From the NCBI GenBank assembly GCA_902768105.1, contig CACXJZ010000037.1, positions 1 through 52,712 of the forward strand: a stretch of 52,712 bases of DNA, read 5' to 3'. The position numbers were made by a program, and so were the translations under genes. Below the pieces are notes generated by a model that saw nothing but the letters and a program-made list of their open reading frames with translations, had not been told where the DNA came from and did not search any database. Within the stretch, counting starts at the first letter, position 1. Each line of letters begins with the position of its first letter. Positions 1-8,488 of this stretch are shown piece by piece. This DNA is from an uncultured Prevotellaceae bacterium. Lineage in GTDB: Bacteria; Bacteroidota; Bacteroidia; Bacteroidales; Bacteroidaceae.

Positions 1-1
1 G

Positions 2-1540
2 AAGAGTACCATCAGTGGCTCCACGCCTGTGATGAAGGAGACAAAGAACTGGTACCTGCCTCTGAACGAGTATCAGGAGTGGCTGAAGCAGTGGATTCTA
101 GAGGAGCACAAGGAGTGGCGTCCGAATGTCTATGGACAGTGTAAGTCGTGGCTCGACATGGACCTTCAGCCGCGTGCGATGACACGTGACCTCGACTGGG
201 GTATTCCCGTGCCTGTTGAGGGAGCCGACGGCAAAGTGCTCTATGTATGGTTCGACGCGCCCATCGGCTACGTCAGCAATACGAAGGAACTCTGCGACCG
301 CGAGCCCGAGAAGTGGGGTAAATGGGAGCAGTGGTGGCAGGATGAGGATACCCGTCTGGTCCACTTCATCGGTAAGGACAACATAGTGTTCCACTGTATT
401 ATCTTCCCCGTGATGATGAAGGCTCACGGTAAGTATATCATGCCCGACAATGTGCCTGCCAACGAGTTCCTGAACTTGGAAGACGACAAGATTAGCACCT
501 CACGCAACTGGGCCGTCTGGTTGCACGAATATCTCGTGGATATGCCTGGTAAGCAGGATGTGTTGCGTTATGTGTTGACCGCTAACGCTCCCGAGACGAA
601 GGATAACAACTTCACGTGGAAGGACTTCCAGGACCGCAACAACAATGAACTGGTGGCAGTCTATGGCAACTTCGTGAACCGCGCCCTGCAGCTCACAAAG
701 AAATATTGGAACGGAGTGGTACCTGCCTGCGGCGAACTGCTGGAGGTCGATAAGGCTGCCCTTGACGAGTTTAAGGACGTTAAGGCCAAGGTGGAGACAT
801 TGCTCGAGCAGTTCAAGTTCCGCGATGCGCAATTTGAGGCCATGAATCTTGCCCGCATCGGCAATCGCTACATAACCGAGTGTGAGCCTTGGAAGGTATG
901 GAAGACTGACCCGAAGCGCTGTGAAACCATCCTGAACATCTGTCTGCAGTTGACAGCCAACCTCGCCATTGCCTTCGAGCCGTTCCTGCCGTTCTCGTCG
1001 CGTAAGTTACGCGACATGTTGAACATGGAGAAGTTCGAGTGGGAGCAGTTAGGCTCTATCGATCTGCTGAAGGCCGGCCATCAGTTAGGCGAGCCCGCCC
1101 TGCTGTTCGAGAAAATTGAAGACGAGGTTATCCAGAAGCAACTCGATAAACTGGCCGCTACGAAGAAGGCTAATGAGGCTGCCCAGTATAAGGCAGCCCC
1201 CATCAAGGACACCGTCTCGTTCGAGGATTTCGAGAAACTCGATATCCGCGTGGGATTGGTCAAGGCTTGCGAGAAGGTAAAGAAATCGAAGAAACTTCTG
1301 CAGTTTACCATTGATGATGGCTCAGGTACTGACCGTACCATCTGTTCTGGCATTGCCGCCTTTTATGAGAATCCCGAGGAACTCGTTGGAAAGCGTATCC
1401 TCTTCGTGGCTAACTTTGCTCCCCGTCAGATGATGGGCATTGAGAGCCAGGGAATGATTCTCTCTGCCGTCGATAGCGACGAGAGTCTCAGCGTGGTGAC
1501 AACAACAAAGGACGTTCAACCTGGTTCACAAGTAGGCTGA
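2..1540 (+). CDS. metG: methionyl-tRNA synthetase, 3' part (5' end outside window)
   Basis: Charges tRNA-Met with methionine in the cytoplasm. The frame is open from base 2, so the gene starts before the window and the HIGH half of the catalytic domain is missing. Visible are the KISTSRNW loop, equivalent to KMSKS (about residue 163 of the visible part), then the helical anticodon-binding region. The last 110 or so residues form a tRNA-binding domain of the Trbp111/EMAP-II type (FEKLDIRVG, then [12 protein letters not shown]). This two-part layout is usual for long bacterial MetRS. The TGA stop overlaps the next ATG by one base (TGATG), suggesting translational coupling to the unrelated gene behind it. 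The first ATG in frame (base 29) is internal, not the start. Confidence 0.95.
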   Translation, partial: KSTISGSTPVMKETKNWYLPLNEYQEWLKQWILEEHKEWRPNVYGQCKSWLDMDLQPRAMTRDLDWGIPVPVEGADGKVLYVWFDAPIGYVSNTKELCDREPEKWGKWEQWWQDEDTRLVHFIGKDNIVFHCIIFPVMMKAHGKYIMPDNVPANEFLNLEDDKISTSRNWAVWLHEYLVDMPGKQDVLRYVLTANAPETKDNNFTWKDFQDRNNNELVAVYGNFVNRALQLTKKYWNGVVPACGELLEVDKAALDEFKDVKAKVETLLEQFKFRDAQFEAMNLARIGNRYITECEPWKVWKTDPKRCETILNICLQLTANLAIAFEPFLPFSSRKLRDMLNMEKFEWEQLGSIDLLKAGHQLGEPALLFEKIEDEVIQKQLDKLAATKKANEAAQYKAAPIKDTVSFEDFEKLDIRVGLVKACEKVKKSKKLLQFTIDDGSGTDRTICSGIAAFYENPEELVGKRILFVANFAPRQMMGIESQGMILSAVDSDESLSVVTTTKDVQPGSQVG

Positions 1541-3399
1541 TGCAAGCAATCATCTTGGCGGCGGGTATGGGCCGCAGACTCGGAGAACTGACGAAGGACA
1601 ATACCAAGTGTATGGTTCCTGTGAATGGCGTGCGACTCATTGACCGTCTGCTCGGCCAGTTGGAGAAACTGCCCCTAAACCGTATCATCATCGTTGTTGG
1701 CTATAAGGGCAAGGAACTGCGTGAGTACCTCACTCAGGCATCCTCTTCCTATGGGGAGGGCTCAGGGGTGAGGATTGAGTTCTACGAGAACCCTATCTAT
1801 GACAAGACGAACAACATCTACTCGCTGTCGTTGGTGAAGGAGCAGATGCAAGAGGACGATACGCTGCTTATCGAGAGCGACCTCATTGTCAGCGACCGTC
1901 TCTTCAACATGATTCTTGATGATCCGTACCCCAACCTTGCCCTTGTCGCCAAGTACGAGACGTGGATGGATGGCACGATGGTTCGCCTGGACGATGACCA
2001 GAACATCGTGAACTTCATCTCGAAGGAAGCTTTCGACTACAACGACGTTGATGCCTACTACAAGACGGTCAACATCTACAAGCTTAGCCGCGAATTCTCG
2101 CAGAACAAGTACGTTCCCTTCCTTGAAGCCTATACCAAGGCGGTGGGCAATAACGAATACTACGAGAACGTACTGCGCATCATCTCCATGCTCAACAATC
2201 ACGATATGAAGGCGCTGCCCATTGGTGGAGAGAAGTGGTACGAGATTGACGATAAGCAGGACTTGGACATTGCCGAGGCGCTGTTTGCCGACGAGAAGGA
2301 CGTGCTGCGCAAATACTACGGACGCTTTGGCGGTTTCTGGCGCTTCCCTCAGATGCTCGACTTCTGCTACTTGGTGAATCCTTACTTCCCCAGCCGTCGC
2401 CTGAAGGACGAGCTGCGCGCCAACTTCGACACGCTGCTAACGGAATATCCCTCGGGCATGAAGGTCAACACGTTGATTGCCAGCAAGTGCTTTGGTGTAA
2501 GCGAGGAGTATATCGTGCCAGGCAACGGAGCGGCAGAACTGATCAAGGTTCTGATGGAAGACGCCTCAGGCCTCAGCCCTCAGCCCTCAGACTTCAAAAT
2601 AGGCTTCATCCGTCCTACCTTCGAGGAATACCCCAACCGCTATGACAAGGATTGTCAGGTGACGTTTGTTCCCCAGAACGAGGACTACCGCTATACGGCT
2701 GACGACCTGATGGCATTCTTCGCCGATAAGGATATTCAACAGCTGATGGTCATCAATCCAGACAACCCCTCAGGCAACTTCATTCCCAAGACTGACGTAT
2801 TGCGGCTGGCCCAATGGTGCGAAGAACGTAGCATCCGCCTCATCGTGGATGAGTCCTTCGTTGACTTCAGCGTTGACTATGCCACCAATTCTTTGCTTAA
2901 CGACGAGACGCTGGAAGCCTATCCCCACATGGCCGTTATGAAGAGCATTTCGAAAAGTTATGGCGTACCCGGTTTGCGCTTGGGCATCCTGTGTTCGGCT
3001 GATAAGGAGCTCATTGCGCGTATGAAGCAGGAGGTGAGCATTTGGAACCTCAACTCGTTTGCGGAGTTCTTCATGCAGATATACAACAAGCACGAGAAGG
3101 ATTACCAGCGTGCCTGCGAGAAGTTCGTCAAGGAACGTGCCGACTTCGAGCGCCAGTTGCATACCATTCCCTTCTTCCGCGTCATGCCATCGCAGGCCAA
3201 CTACTTCCTTTGCGAAGTGCTGCCTCCTTATAAAGCCAGCGAGATAGTCATCTACATGCTGAAACAGCACAACATCCTGACGCGCGACTGTAGCGGCAAG
3301 TCTGGTCTCAACCCCGAGAAGCAGTATATGCGCATTGCCGTCCGTAATCATGCGGACAATACCCGGCTCATTGAAGGACTGAAAGAGATTTCCAAATGA
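1540..3399 (+). CDS. nucleotidyltransferase-aminotransferase fusion (LicC-like + class I/II PLP enzyme)
   Basis: A 619-residue two-domain protein. Residues 1-240 are a sugar-phosphate/phosphocholine-type nucleotidyltransferase, with AAGMGRRL at 7-14, KCMVPVNG near 23-30 and an ESDLIVSD acidic motif. Residues 255-619 are a fold-type I PLP enzyme related to histidinol-phosphate aminotransferase and CobD. NPDNPSG, VDESFVDF and SISKSYGVPGLRLG are visible, with the PLP lysine near 472. The likely role is to make a phospho-amino compound and activate it with CTP, but the substrate cannot be read from sequence. LicD at 4456-5271 fits transfer of such a group to a glycan. Known parallels are LicC and the PntC cytidylyltransferase-transaminase fusions of phosphonate pathways; no PepM-type gene is seen here. 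The start overlaps the metG stop. Two low-complexity words lie in frame (1744-1776, 2565-2597). Confidence 0.8.
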   Translation: MQAIILAAGMGRRLGELTKDNTKCMVPVNGVRLIDRLLGQLEKLPLNRIIIVVGYKGKELREYLTQASSSYGEGSGVRIEFYENPIYDKTNNIYSLSLVKEQMQEDDTLLIESDLIVSDRLFNMILDDPYPNLALVAKYETWMDGTMVRLDDDQNIVNFISKEAFDYNDVDAYYKTVNIYKLSREFSQNKYVPFLEAYTKAVGNNEYYENVLRIISMLNNHDMKALPIGGEKWYEIDDKQDLDIAEALFADEKDVLRKYYGRFGGFWRFPQMLDFCYLVNPYFPSRRLKDELRANFDTLLTEYPSGMKVNTLIASKCFGVSEEYIVPGNGAAELIKVLMEDASGLSPQPSDFKIGFIRPTFEEYPNRYDKDCQVTFVPQNEDYRYTADDLMAFFADKDIQQLMVINPDNPSGNFIPKTDVLRLAQWCEERSIRLIVDESFVDFSVDYATNSLLNDETLEAYPHMAVMKSISKSYGVPGLRLGILCSADKELIARMKQEVSIWNLNSFAEFFMQIYNKHEKDYQRACEKFVKERADFERQLHTIPFFRVMPSQANYFLCEVLPPYKASEIVIYMLKQHNILTRDCSGKSGLNPEKQYMRIAVRNHADNTRLIEGLKEISK

Positions 3400-4463
3400 A
3401 GATTTGTATCTGCGGAGGGGGAAACCTTGGTCATGTCGTTGCTGGCTTTGCTGCCAGCCATGGTCATGACGTACAACTCCTGACACGCCATCCGGAGCGG
3501 TGGAGCAACAATCTCACCATCGATACGCCCGACGGGAAGACTCTCGTCGGACATATCAGTCGCATCAGCAACCGTCCCGAGGACGTCATTCCCCAGTCTG
3601 ACCTCGTTCTGCTTTGTCTGCCGGGTTTTGGCATTGCTGATTGCCTCAAACAGATAGCCCCCCTTTTGGGGGTTGGGGGGCTGCCTCCCGTTGGTAGTGT
3701 GGTCAGCAGCACAGGCTTTTTCTTCGAGGCTTTCCGCATACTGCCACCCTCAACGCCATTGTTTGGATTCCAGCGCGTGCCCTTCATCGCACGTGTCGGG
3801 ACGTATGGTCACAGTGCCCACCTCTTAGGCTATAAACCGCAACTGTCACTTGCCGTTGAGCAGACGGACGATGCAGAGTCCTTGCGTCAACAGATAGAAA
3901 CGCTTTTCCAGACCCCCGTTCAGTTACTCGGCAGTCACTATGAGGTCAGCCTCTCGAACAGCAATCCGTTGCTGCACACCTCGCGACTCTATTCGCTGTT
4001 TAAAGACTGGCATGAGGGAGTCTCTTACGCGCGCGTACCTTTATTTTATGAGGAGTGGACCGAAGAGGCTGCGGAGCTTTACATCCGTATGGACAATGAG
4101 TTGCAGGCCCTGCTTGCCCAATTGCCGGTACGCCCTGGTAGTATACCCACCGTGCTCGACTACTATGAGAGCACCGACGCTCCCTCGCTGGCTCGCAAGT
4201 TGCGCTCTATCGAAGCCTTCAAGGGCATCCCGGCACCAATGAAGAGCCAATCCCCACACACCTCCCCCTCTTTAGGGGGAGACAGAGGGGGGCTAGGGAA
4301 CTATATCCCTGATTTCCAAAGCCGTTACTTTACGGAAGACTTCCCCTACGGCCTGGCTATTGTACGCCAACAGATACAGGAGCATCGCATGGATGCACCG
4401 AATATAGAGAAAGTCTATCAGTGGGGACTGCCACTCACTTCCCAGCAATCATTGCTCACTTGA
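3396..4463 (+). CDS. NAD/NADP octopine/nopaline dehydrogenase family protein
   Basis: A 355-residue Rossmann oxidoreductase. The N-terminus carries the nucleotide loop GGGNLG (residues 7-12). The C-terminal half resembles the octopine/nopaline dehydrogenase helical domain, with SNSNPLLHT and an active-site-like H in that stretch. Such enzymes join an amino acid and a 2-oxoacid, or run the reverse. The substrate here is unknown. The ATGA overlap with the fusion gene upstream argues for one transcript and one pathway. Two GC-rich hairpin words sit in frame (3656-3690 and 4252-4300) at loop-like positions where the protein becomes Gly/Pro/Ser-rich. The 3' end overlaps the convergent licD gene by 8 bases. 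Confidence 0.7.
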   Translation: MKICICGGGNLGHVVAGFAASHGHDVQLLTRHPERWSNNLTIDTPDGKTLVGHISRISNRPEDVIPQSDLVLLCLPGFGIADCLKQIAPLLGVGGLPPVGSVVSSTGFFFEAFRILPPSTPLFGFQRVPFIARVGTYGHSAHLLGYKPQLSLAVEQTDDAESLRQQIETLFQTPVQLLGSHYEVSLSNSNPLLHTSRLYSLFKDWHEGVSYARVPLFYEEWTEEAAELYIRMDNELQALLAQLPVRPGSIPTVLDYYESTDAPSLARKLRSIEAFKGIPAPMKSQSPHTSPSLGGDRGGLGNYIPDFQSRYFTEDFPYGLAIVRQQIQEHRMDAPNIEKVYQWGLPLTSQQSLLT

Positions 4464-5271
4464 AATACGCCTCAAACTGATGCGTGACACGCTGCTCCAC
4501 GGGTGGCAGCTTCATATAGTCGCCATAGGTGCGCGTCAGGTAGTCATGGTAGCCTACCATCGTCTTGTACATCTTCCCCTCAAACTCGATATCCACAGCC
4601 GAGGCAATGTCTTCGGCAGGGAAGCAGCCCTTGATACCGGGGCCTGCCTCCGTCATGTTGCAGATGGTCTGGGTGGGCGTGGTTCTCACGATGAGTTGAC
4701 GAATCCAGCGGTCGAGCATACTTACGGAAACGGGAAGATAACGGTAACAGAAGTATGCCAGTCGTGAACGGAGCGGGTTCTCGTGCGAAATCTTGCAGCG
4801 ACGTATCTTATATAGAAGATGTTTGCGCGCGAAGACGCGCTGACGCTCCTTCAGGTCGTCCGTCACGTAGTCAACGGGGAAGATGTCCATAAAGACTCCA
4901 ATCTCGAAGCCCTTGGTCTCTGTCTCCACCATGAGGGTGCGGGTGTCGACGACCTTGGCGAAGGTGTAGTAGTAGGGAATCTCTCCCCCTGCCCTCTCCC
5001 AAGGAGAGGGTGCTAAGACGCGAAAATGGCCGGTTTCATCGAGGAAATTGCGCAGAAACTGCTCATAGTCCTGTCGTGGCATGTAGATGTCGATATCGTC
5101 GTCCCAGGGGATGTAGCCCTTGTGGCGCACGGCGCCGATGAGCGTGCCGCTACTGAGGAAATATCTCAGTCCGTGGCGTTCACAGTAGTCATGCACATGG
5201 TCTAGGATGCCCATCTGTATGCTTCGTAGCTCGTGTATGTCGGTGATGCGTCTCATTCTTTCATTCTCCAC
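4456..5271 (-). CDS. LicD family phosphotransferase
   Basis: A 271-residue LicD protein. The family transfers phosphocholine or a similar group from a CDP-activated donor to a glycan. SSGTLIGAVRHKGYIPWDDD followed by ID holds the metal-binding acidic cluster (residues 57-61), the family signature. No signal peptide is visible, so it acts in the cytoplasm or on the inner face of the membrane. The start at 5271 (MENERM) overlaps the end of the DUF1460 gene by 19 bases; an internal ATG at 5256 (MRRITD) is the alternative. It sits opposite the nucleotidyltransferase fusion, and the two probably share a donor. A GC-rich word (4980-5015) is inserted in frame and encodes the LAPSPWERAGGEIP stretch. 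Confidence 0.85.
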   Translation of the reverse strand: MENERMRRITDIHELRSIQMGILDHVHDYCERHGLRYFLSSGTLIGAVRHKGYIPWDDDIDIYMPRQDYEQFLRNFLDETGHFRVLAPSPWERAGGEIPYYYTFAKVVDTRTLMVETETKGFEIGVFMDIFPVDYVTDDLKERQRVFARKHLLYKIRRCKISHENPLRSRLAYFCYRYLPVSVSMLDRWIRQLIVRTTPTQTICNMTEAGPGIKGCFPAEDIASAVDIEFEGKMYKTMVGYHDYLTRTYGDYMKLPPVEQRVTHQFEAYFK

Positions 5272-6125
5272 ACGCGGATACCTGTTTGCTTCTTCTGTTT
5301 CTTTTCGTACTCAAAGAACGTCTCCTCGCTCATCAACACCTTCTTATACAGTGATGAGGCGTGCAGCAGATGCAGGTTGCCGTTCTTCCAGAAGGCAATA
5401 CCGATGTGACGCGTGTCCAGTCCGTCGCTGTCGGTGAGCATGGCCACGATGTCGCCGTCGTGAACCATTCCCAGCGATGTGTTCTGCTTCCACGCCAGAT
5501 TCTTCTTCGGGATATAGCGGAACTGTTGTCCGTTGGTTTCATCTTCCAGTCGTTTGATGACGGGCACGAACTCGGGATGGTTCTTCAGCTGCTTATACAG
5601 CGTCGGGTTCTTCGACATGAAGTTGATGTGGATGGTCTGTACGGCTGTGTAAGGTCCCCAGGGGGCGTGCTTCGGGGCAATGTCCTCTACCAGTCCCAGC
5701 CGTTCGTTGTCCTCGCCCCACCAGGTGAAATAGTGCAGGCGCGAGGTGTAGTCGGTCATCTTGCCGCCCCTGAATCGAATTTTCGTCAGTTGTCGGCAGT
5801 AGTCGGCAAAGGTCCGCTTGTCGAGCTTGTCACAGAGTGCGAGCGCCAGCACTGTTTCCACGAACGTGGTACAGTCCAGCTCGTGCAGGTTGACAATGAG
5901 GTGCTCCTTGTTGCCTAGCTCCAGCGTGTGTCCCACGTACGGCAGTCCCAGGAATTTCTTGCCGAAATAAAGCATGCGATTCTCCTGTCCGCGCTTGGTC
6001 TTGGCATCGCGCAACAGTTTTACCACCAAGGCGCTGTCCGCCTTCGTGTATTCCGTCTGCTGAGCGCCTGCCGGCATCCAGCAGCAGGCCAGCAGGCCCA
6101 CCAAAAACATTTTCCAGTTCTTCAT
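5253..6125 (-). CDS. DUF1460 family secreted amidase-like protein
   Basis: A 290-residue protein with a clear signal peptide (MKNWKMFLVGLLACCWMPAG, then AQ). The body matches DUF1460, an NlpC/P60-like cysteine hydrolase fold believed to act on peptidoglycan peptides. HELDCTTFVET at 81-91 carries the probable catalytic Cys85, and TRHIGIAFW later supplies a candidate His. It is probably periplasmic. The start is fixed by the signal peptide and by a TAATTTTG box 7 bases upstream, so the mRNA leader must be very short. It is followed by licD with overlap. Confidence 0.85.
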   Translation of the reverse strand: MKNWKMFLVGLLACCWMPAGAQQTEYTKADSALVVKLLRDAKTKRGQENRMLYFGKKFLGLPYVGHTLELGNKEHLIVNLHELDCTTFVETVLALALCDKLDKRTFADYCRQLTKIRFRGGKMTDYTSRLHYFTWWGEDNERLGLVEDIAPKHAPWGPYTAVQTIHINFMSKNPTLYKQLKNHPEFVPVIKRLEDETNGQQFRYIPKKNLAWKQNTSLGMVHDGDIVAMLTDSDGLDTRHIGIAFWKNGNLHLLHASSLYKKVLMSEETFFEYEKKQKKQTGIRVWRMKE

Positions 6126-6132
6126 TTGCCTG

Positions 6133-6163
6133 CAAAATTACGAAAAAACGAGGGAAATGCAAA
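6133..6163 (-). promoter_or_regulatory. Bacteroidetes-type promoter for the DUF1460 gene
   Basis: On the minus strand TTTG (6163-6160), 19 bases, TAATTTTG (6140-6133). The -33 TTTG lies in the right arm of an AT-rich palindrome. Only 7 bases separate the -7 box from ATG at 6125. Confidence 0.75.
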
Positions 6164-6274
6164 AGAAAAGAGCCTTTTCTTTTGCATTTCCGAGTGCATA
6201 GTAAGTTCGACGTAGTCAAAATTACGAAAAGTCGAGTACAAAACAAAGAAACTTGTTTCTTTGTTTGCCGAGAC
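6133..6274 (-). repeat. two tandem promoter-hairpin modules (one complete, one partial)
   Basis: Read on the minus strand. The first, partial, copy begins with CTCGGC near 6274. It has a palindrome built on AAAGAAAC and GTTTCTTT, then TTTTCG, then TAATTTTG (6224-6217). The second copy runs from that box through a short stem (TTTGAC tac GTCGAA), CTCGG and a long palindrome (GGAAATGCAAAAGAAAAG with its complement) to TTTTTTCG and TAATTTTG (6140-6133). The spacing between boxes is 84. The first copy is nearly identical to the units at 14180-14320. Confidence 0.75.
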
Positions 6275-6285
6275 GGAGTAAATAG

Positions 6286-7491
6286 TCAGAGTATCAACGT
6301 CTGCAGACGGTCGGGGGCGAAGAACTCACAAGCAATCTGCTGCAGCTGTGGTGCGGTGACGGCGTCAATCTGCTGGAAGAGCTGGCTGACATGGTGCTCG
6401 CGGTGCTCGTGCAGGTAGAGCTTTGCTACGTCGAGTGCAAACTGTTCGCGGTTATCGGAGGCAATGGCCAGCTGACCTTTCAGCTGACGCTTGGCGGCGG
6501 CAAGCTGGCGGGGGCTGAGCGGACGCTCCATCATGCGGTCGAGCTCGTGGCGCACAAGGCGCAGACAGCGTTTCACGTCGGCGTGGTCACAGCCGAAATA
6601 GACGGTCCATGTGCCGGTATCGGCATAGGTAGTCATGTTGCTCTCGACGTTATAGACCAGTCCGCGCCTTTCGCGCAGCGCCATGTTCAGGCGTGCGTTC
6701 ATGCCCGTTCCGCCCAGCATGTTGTTCATGAGGAACAGCGGTATGCGCCGCTCGTCGTCAGCACCGAACGTCTTGGTACCGAGCATGACGTGGGACTGGT
6801 GATGACTTTGGCGGAGGGTGGAGGGTGGAAGGGGTAGGGCGGTATGTTCCTGTGCCTCAGGTATTCTCCTTCTACCCTCCACCTTTATCCTTTCACCAAT
6901 TTTATCAAACTCCACATCTCCGCATACGAAGAACACCATATTCTCGGGACGGTAGTGGCGGCGGGCAAAGCGCAGGGCGTCGGCAGTGGTGAAGGTCTGG
7001 AGCCGCTCGCGCGTGCCGAGGATGTTATGTCCGAGGGGATGGCCGGGGAAGAGCAGGTTCTCGAACTCGTCGAAGATGAGCTCCGAGGGCGTGTCGTTAT
7101 AGCTCTCTATCTCGTCGCAGATCACCTCTTTCTCCTTGTCGAGCTCCGCCTGCGGGTAGGTGCTGTGGAAGACGATGTCGGTGAGCAGGTCTGTGGCCCG
7201 CCTGACGTGGTCGCGCAGCACAGCAGCGTAGTAGATGGTGTGTTCCTTGGTGGTAAAGGCGTTGAGCTCGCCGCCCACGCGTTCCAGCTCGTTGATGATC
7301 TGGAAGGCGCTGCGCCGTTCGGTGCCCTTGAAGGTGGTGTGCTCCACGAAGTGTGCCAGTCCTTCTTCGCCGGGCAGCTCATGGCGCGTGCCGGCAGCAA
7401 TGGCGTATCCGCAATAAACCACCTGCTGACCGGGAGTTGGCAGGTGGATTAGTCGCAGACCGTTGTCGAGTGTCGTCGTGTTATATTTCAT
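6286..7491 (-). CDS. M16 family zinc metallopeptidase
   Basis: A 401-residue pitrilysin/processing-peptidase relative. The inverted zinc motif HFVEH is at 47-51, and the distal glutamate lies in the EKEVICDEIESYNDTPSE region. The C-terminal M16_C half follows. No signal peptide is seen when ATG 7491 (MKYNTTTLDNG) is used; the longer frame back to 7536 runs into the upstream gene and is not family-like. One zinc-binding M16 unit of this length is common in Bacteroidetes, and such proteins usually work as dimers. The GC-rich word at 6811-6880 is translated as IKVEGRRRIPEAQEHTALPL, apparently a linker insertion. It lies 16 bases after the Gfo/Idh gene and is probably cotranscribed. Confidence 0.9.
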   Translation of the reverse strand: MKYNTTTLDNGLRLIHLPTPGQQVVYCGYAIAAGTRHELPGEEGLAHFVEHTTFKGTERRSAFQIINELERVGGELNAFTTKEHTIYYAAVLRDHVRRATDLLTDIVFHSTYPQAELDKEKEVICDEIESYNDTPSELIFDEFENLLFPGHPLGHNILGTRERLQTFTTADALRFARRHYRPENMVFFVCGDVEFDKIGERIKVEGRRRIPEAQEHTALPLPPSTLRQSHHQSHVMLGTKTFGADDERRIPLFLMNNMLGGTGMNARLNMALRERRGLVYNVESNMTTYADTGTWTVYFGCDHADVKRCLRLVRHELDRMMERPLSPRQLAAAKRQLKGQLAIASDNREQFALDVAKLYLHEHREHHVSQLFQQIDAVTAPQLQQIACEFFAPDRLQTLIL

Positions 7492-7507
7492 GTCTTGTGT
7501 TGGTTTT

Positions 7508-8488
7508 CTATTCTTCGTCCATCGGATAGCGGACATCCCATTTCCGGCGCAGTTCGTCCATTAGCTGCATGATGTAGAACGTTTCATCGTGAGACATCTC
7601 ACGAGGTTCCAACAGTCCGTCAATGAGTGCTTGACGACAGGCCATGAACTCGTATTCGTAGCCGGTAATCTGCTGGGGTACGTGGATGGTCTCCACATAG
7701 GTGCGGTCGGGACCGTTGACCGTAATGGTCTGTGGATTGTTGATGTTGTCGATGATGAGGTTACCCTCGGTGCCTGCTATGACGCCGATGTTGTCGCCCA
7801 CGCAAGCTGTACTCGACTGGAGGTTGCAGAGCACTCCGTCCTGTAGTATCAGCGTGATGGTATTTGTCAGATCCATGCCGGTGTCCGACTTCACGCACTG
7901 GCCATTCATGCTGACGATGTCGGCATCGAAGAACATACGTACGAAGTTGAGTACATAGACGCCAAGGTCGAGCAGGGCACCACCGCAGAGGTCGGGACGC
8001 ATGATGCGAAGCTTCTCGCCCATGGAGTACCCGAGCGTTGCAGTAACAAGTCGCGGCTGCCCGATGCGACCGTCAGAGATGAGCTTACGGACTATGCCTA
8101 CGGCAGGCTGATAGCGCGTCCAAATGGCCTCGGCCAGGAACACTTTACGTTCGCGGGCCAGGTCGAGGATCTCTTTCGTCTGTCGGGCGTTTGCCATAAA
8201 TGCCTTCTCTACAAGGCAGGGCTTACCTGCCAGTATTGCCTCGCGTGTCACGTCAAAGTGGTGGGAGTGGGGCGTCCCTACATAGACCAAGTCGATGTCA
8301 GGGTCGGCTATCAGGGCACTGTATGAGCCGTAAGCTTTAGGGATATCCCATTTGGCGCCAAATGCCTCTGCCTTCTCCTTCGTGCGCGAACCTACGGCGT
8401 AGGCCTCGCAGTCCGTTAGTCCGTTAAGTGTGATAGCTGCTTTTTCGGCAATCCATCCTGTTCCAATGATTCCTACTCGCATCTTCAT
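7508..8488 (-). CDS. Gfo/Idh/MocA family oxidoreductase
   Basis: A 326-residue NAD(P)-dependent oxidoreductase. The N-terminal Rossmann loop is GIIGTGWIAEKAA, and VGTPHSHHFD and EKAFMANARQTKEI are the usual EKP-region equivalents (here EKA, so the canonical proline is replaced). The C-terminal half is the Gfo/Idh alpha/beta domain. It is cytoplasmic and probably acts on a sugar or sugar acid. The start overlaps the stop of the alcohol dehydrogenase by 4 bases, so the two are coupled. The exact substrate cannot be told. Confidence 0.88.
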   Translation of the reverse strand: MKMRVGIIGTGWIAEKAAITLNGLTDCEAYAVGSRTKEKAEAFGAKWDIPKAYGSYSALIADPDIDLVYVGTPHSHHFDVTREAILAGKPCLVEKAFMANARQTKEILDLARERKVFLAEAIWTRYQPAVGIVRKLISDGRIGQPRLVTATLGYSMGEKLRIMRPDLCGGALLDLGVYVLNFVRMFFDADIVSMNGQCVKSDTGMDLTNTITLILQDGVLCNLQSSTACVGDNIGVIAGTEGNLIIDNINNPQTITVNGPDRTYVETIHVPQQITGYEYEFMACRQALIDGLLEPREMSHDETFYIMQLMDELRRKWDVRYPMDEE

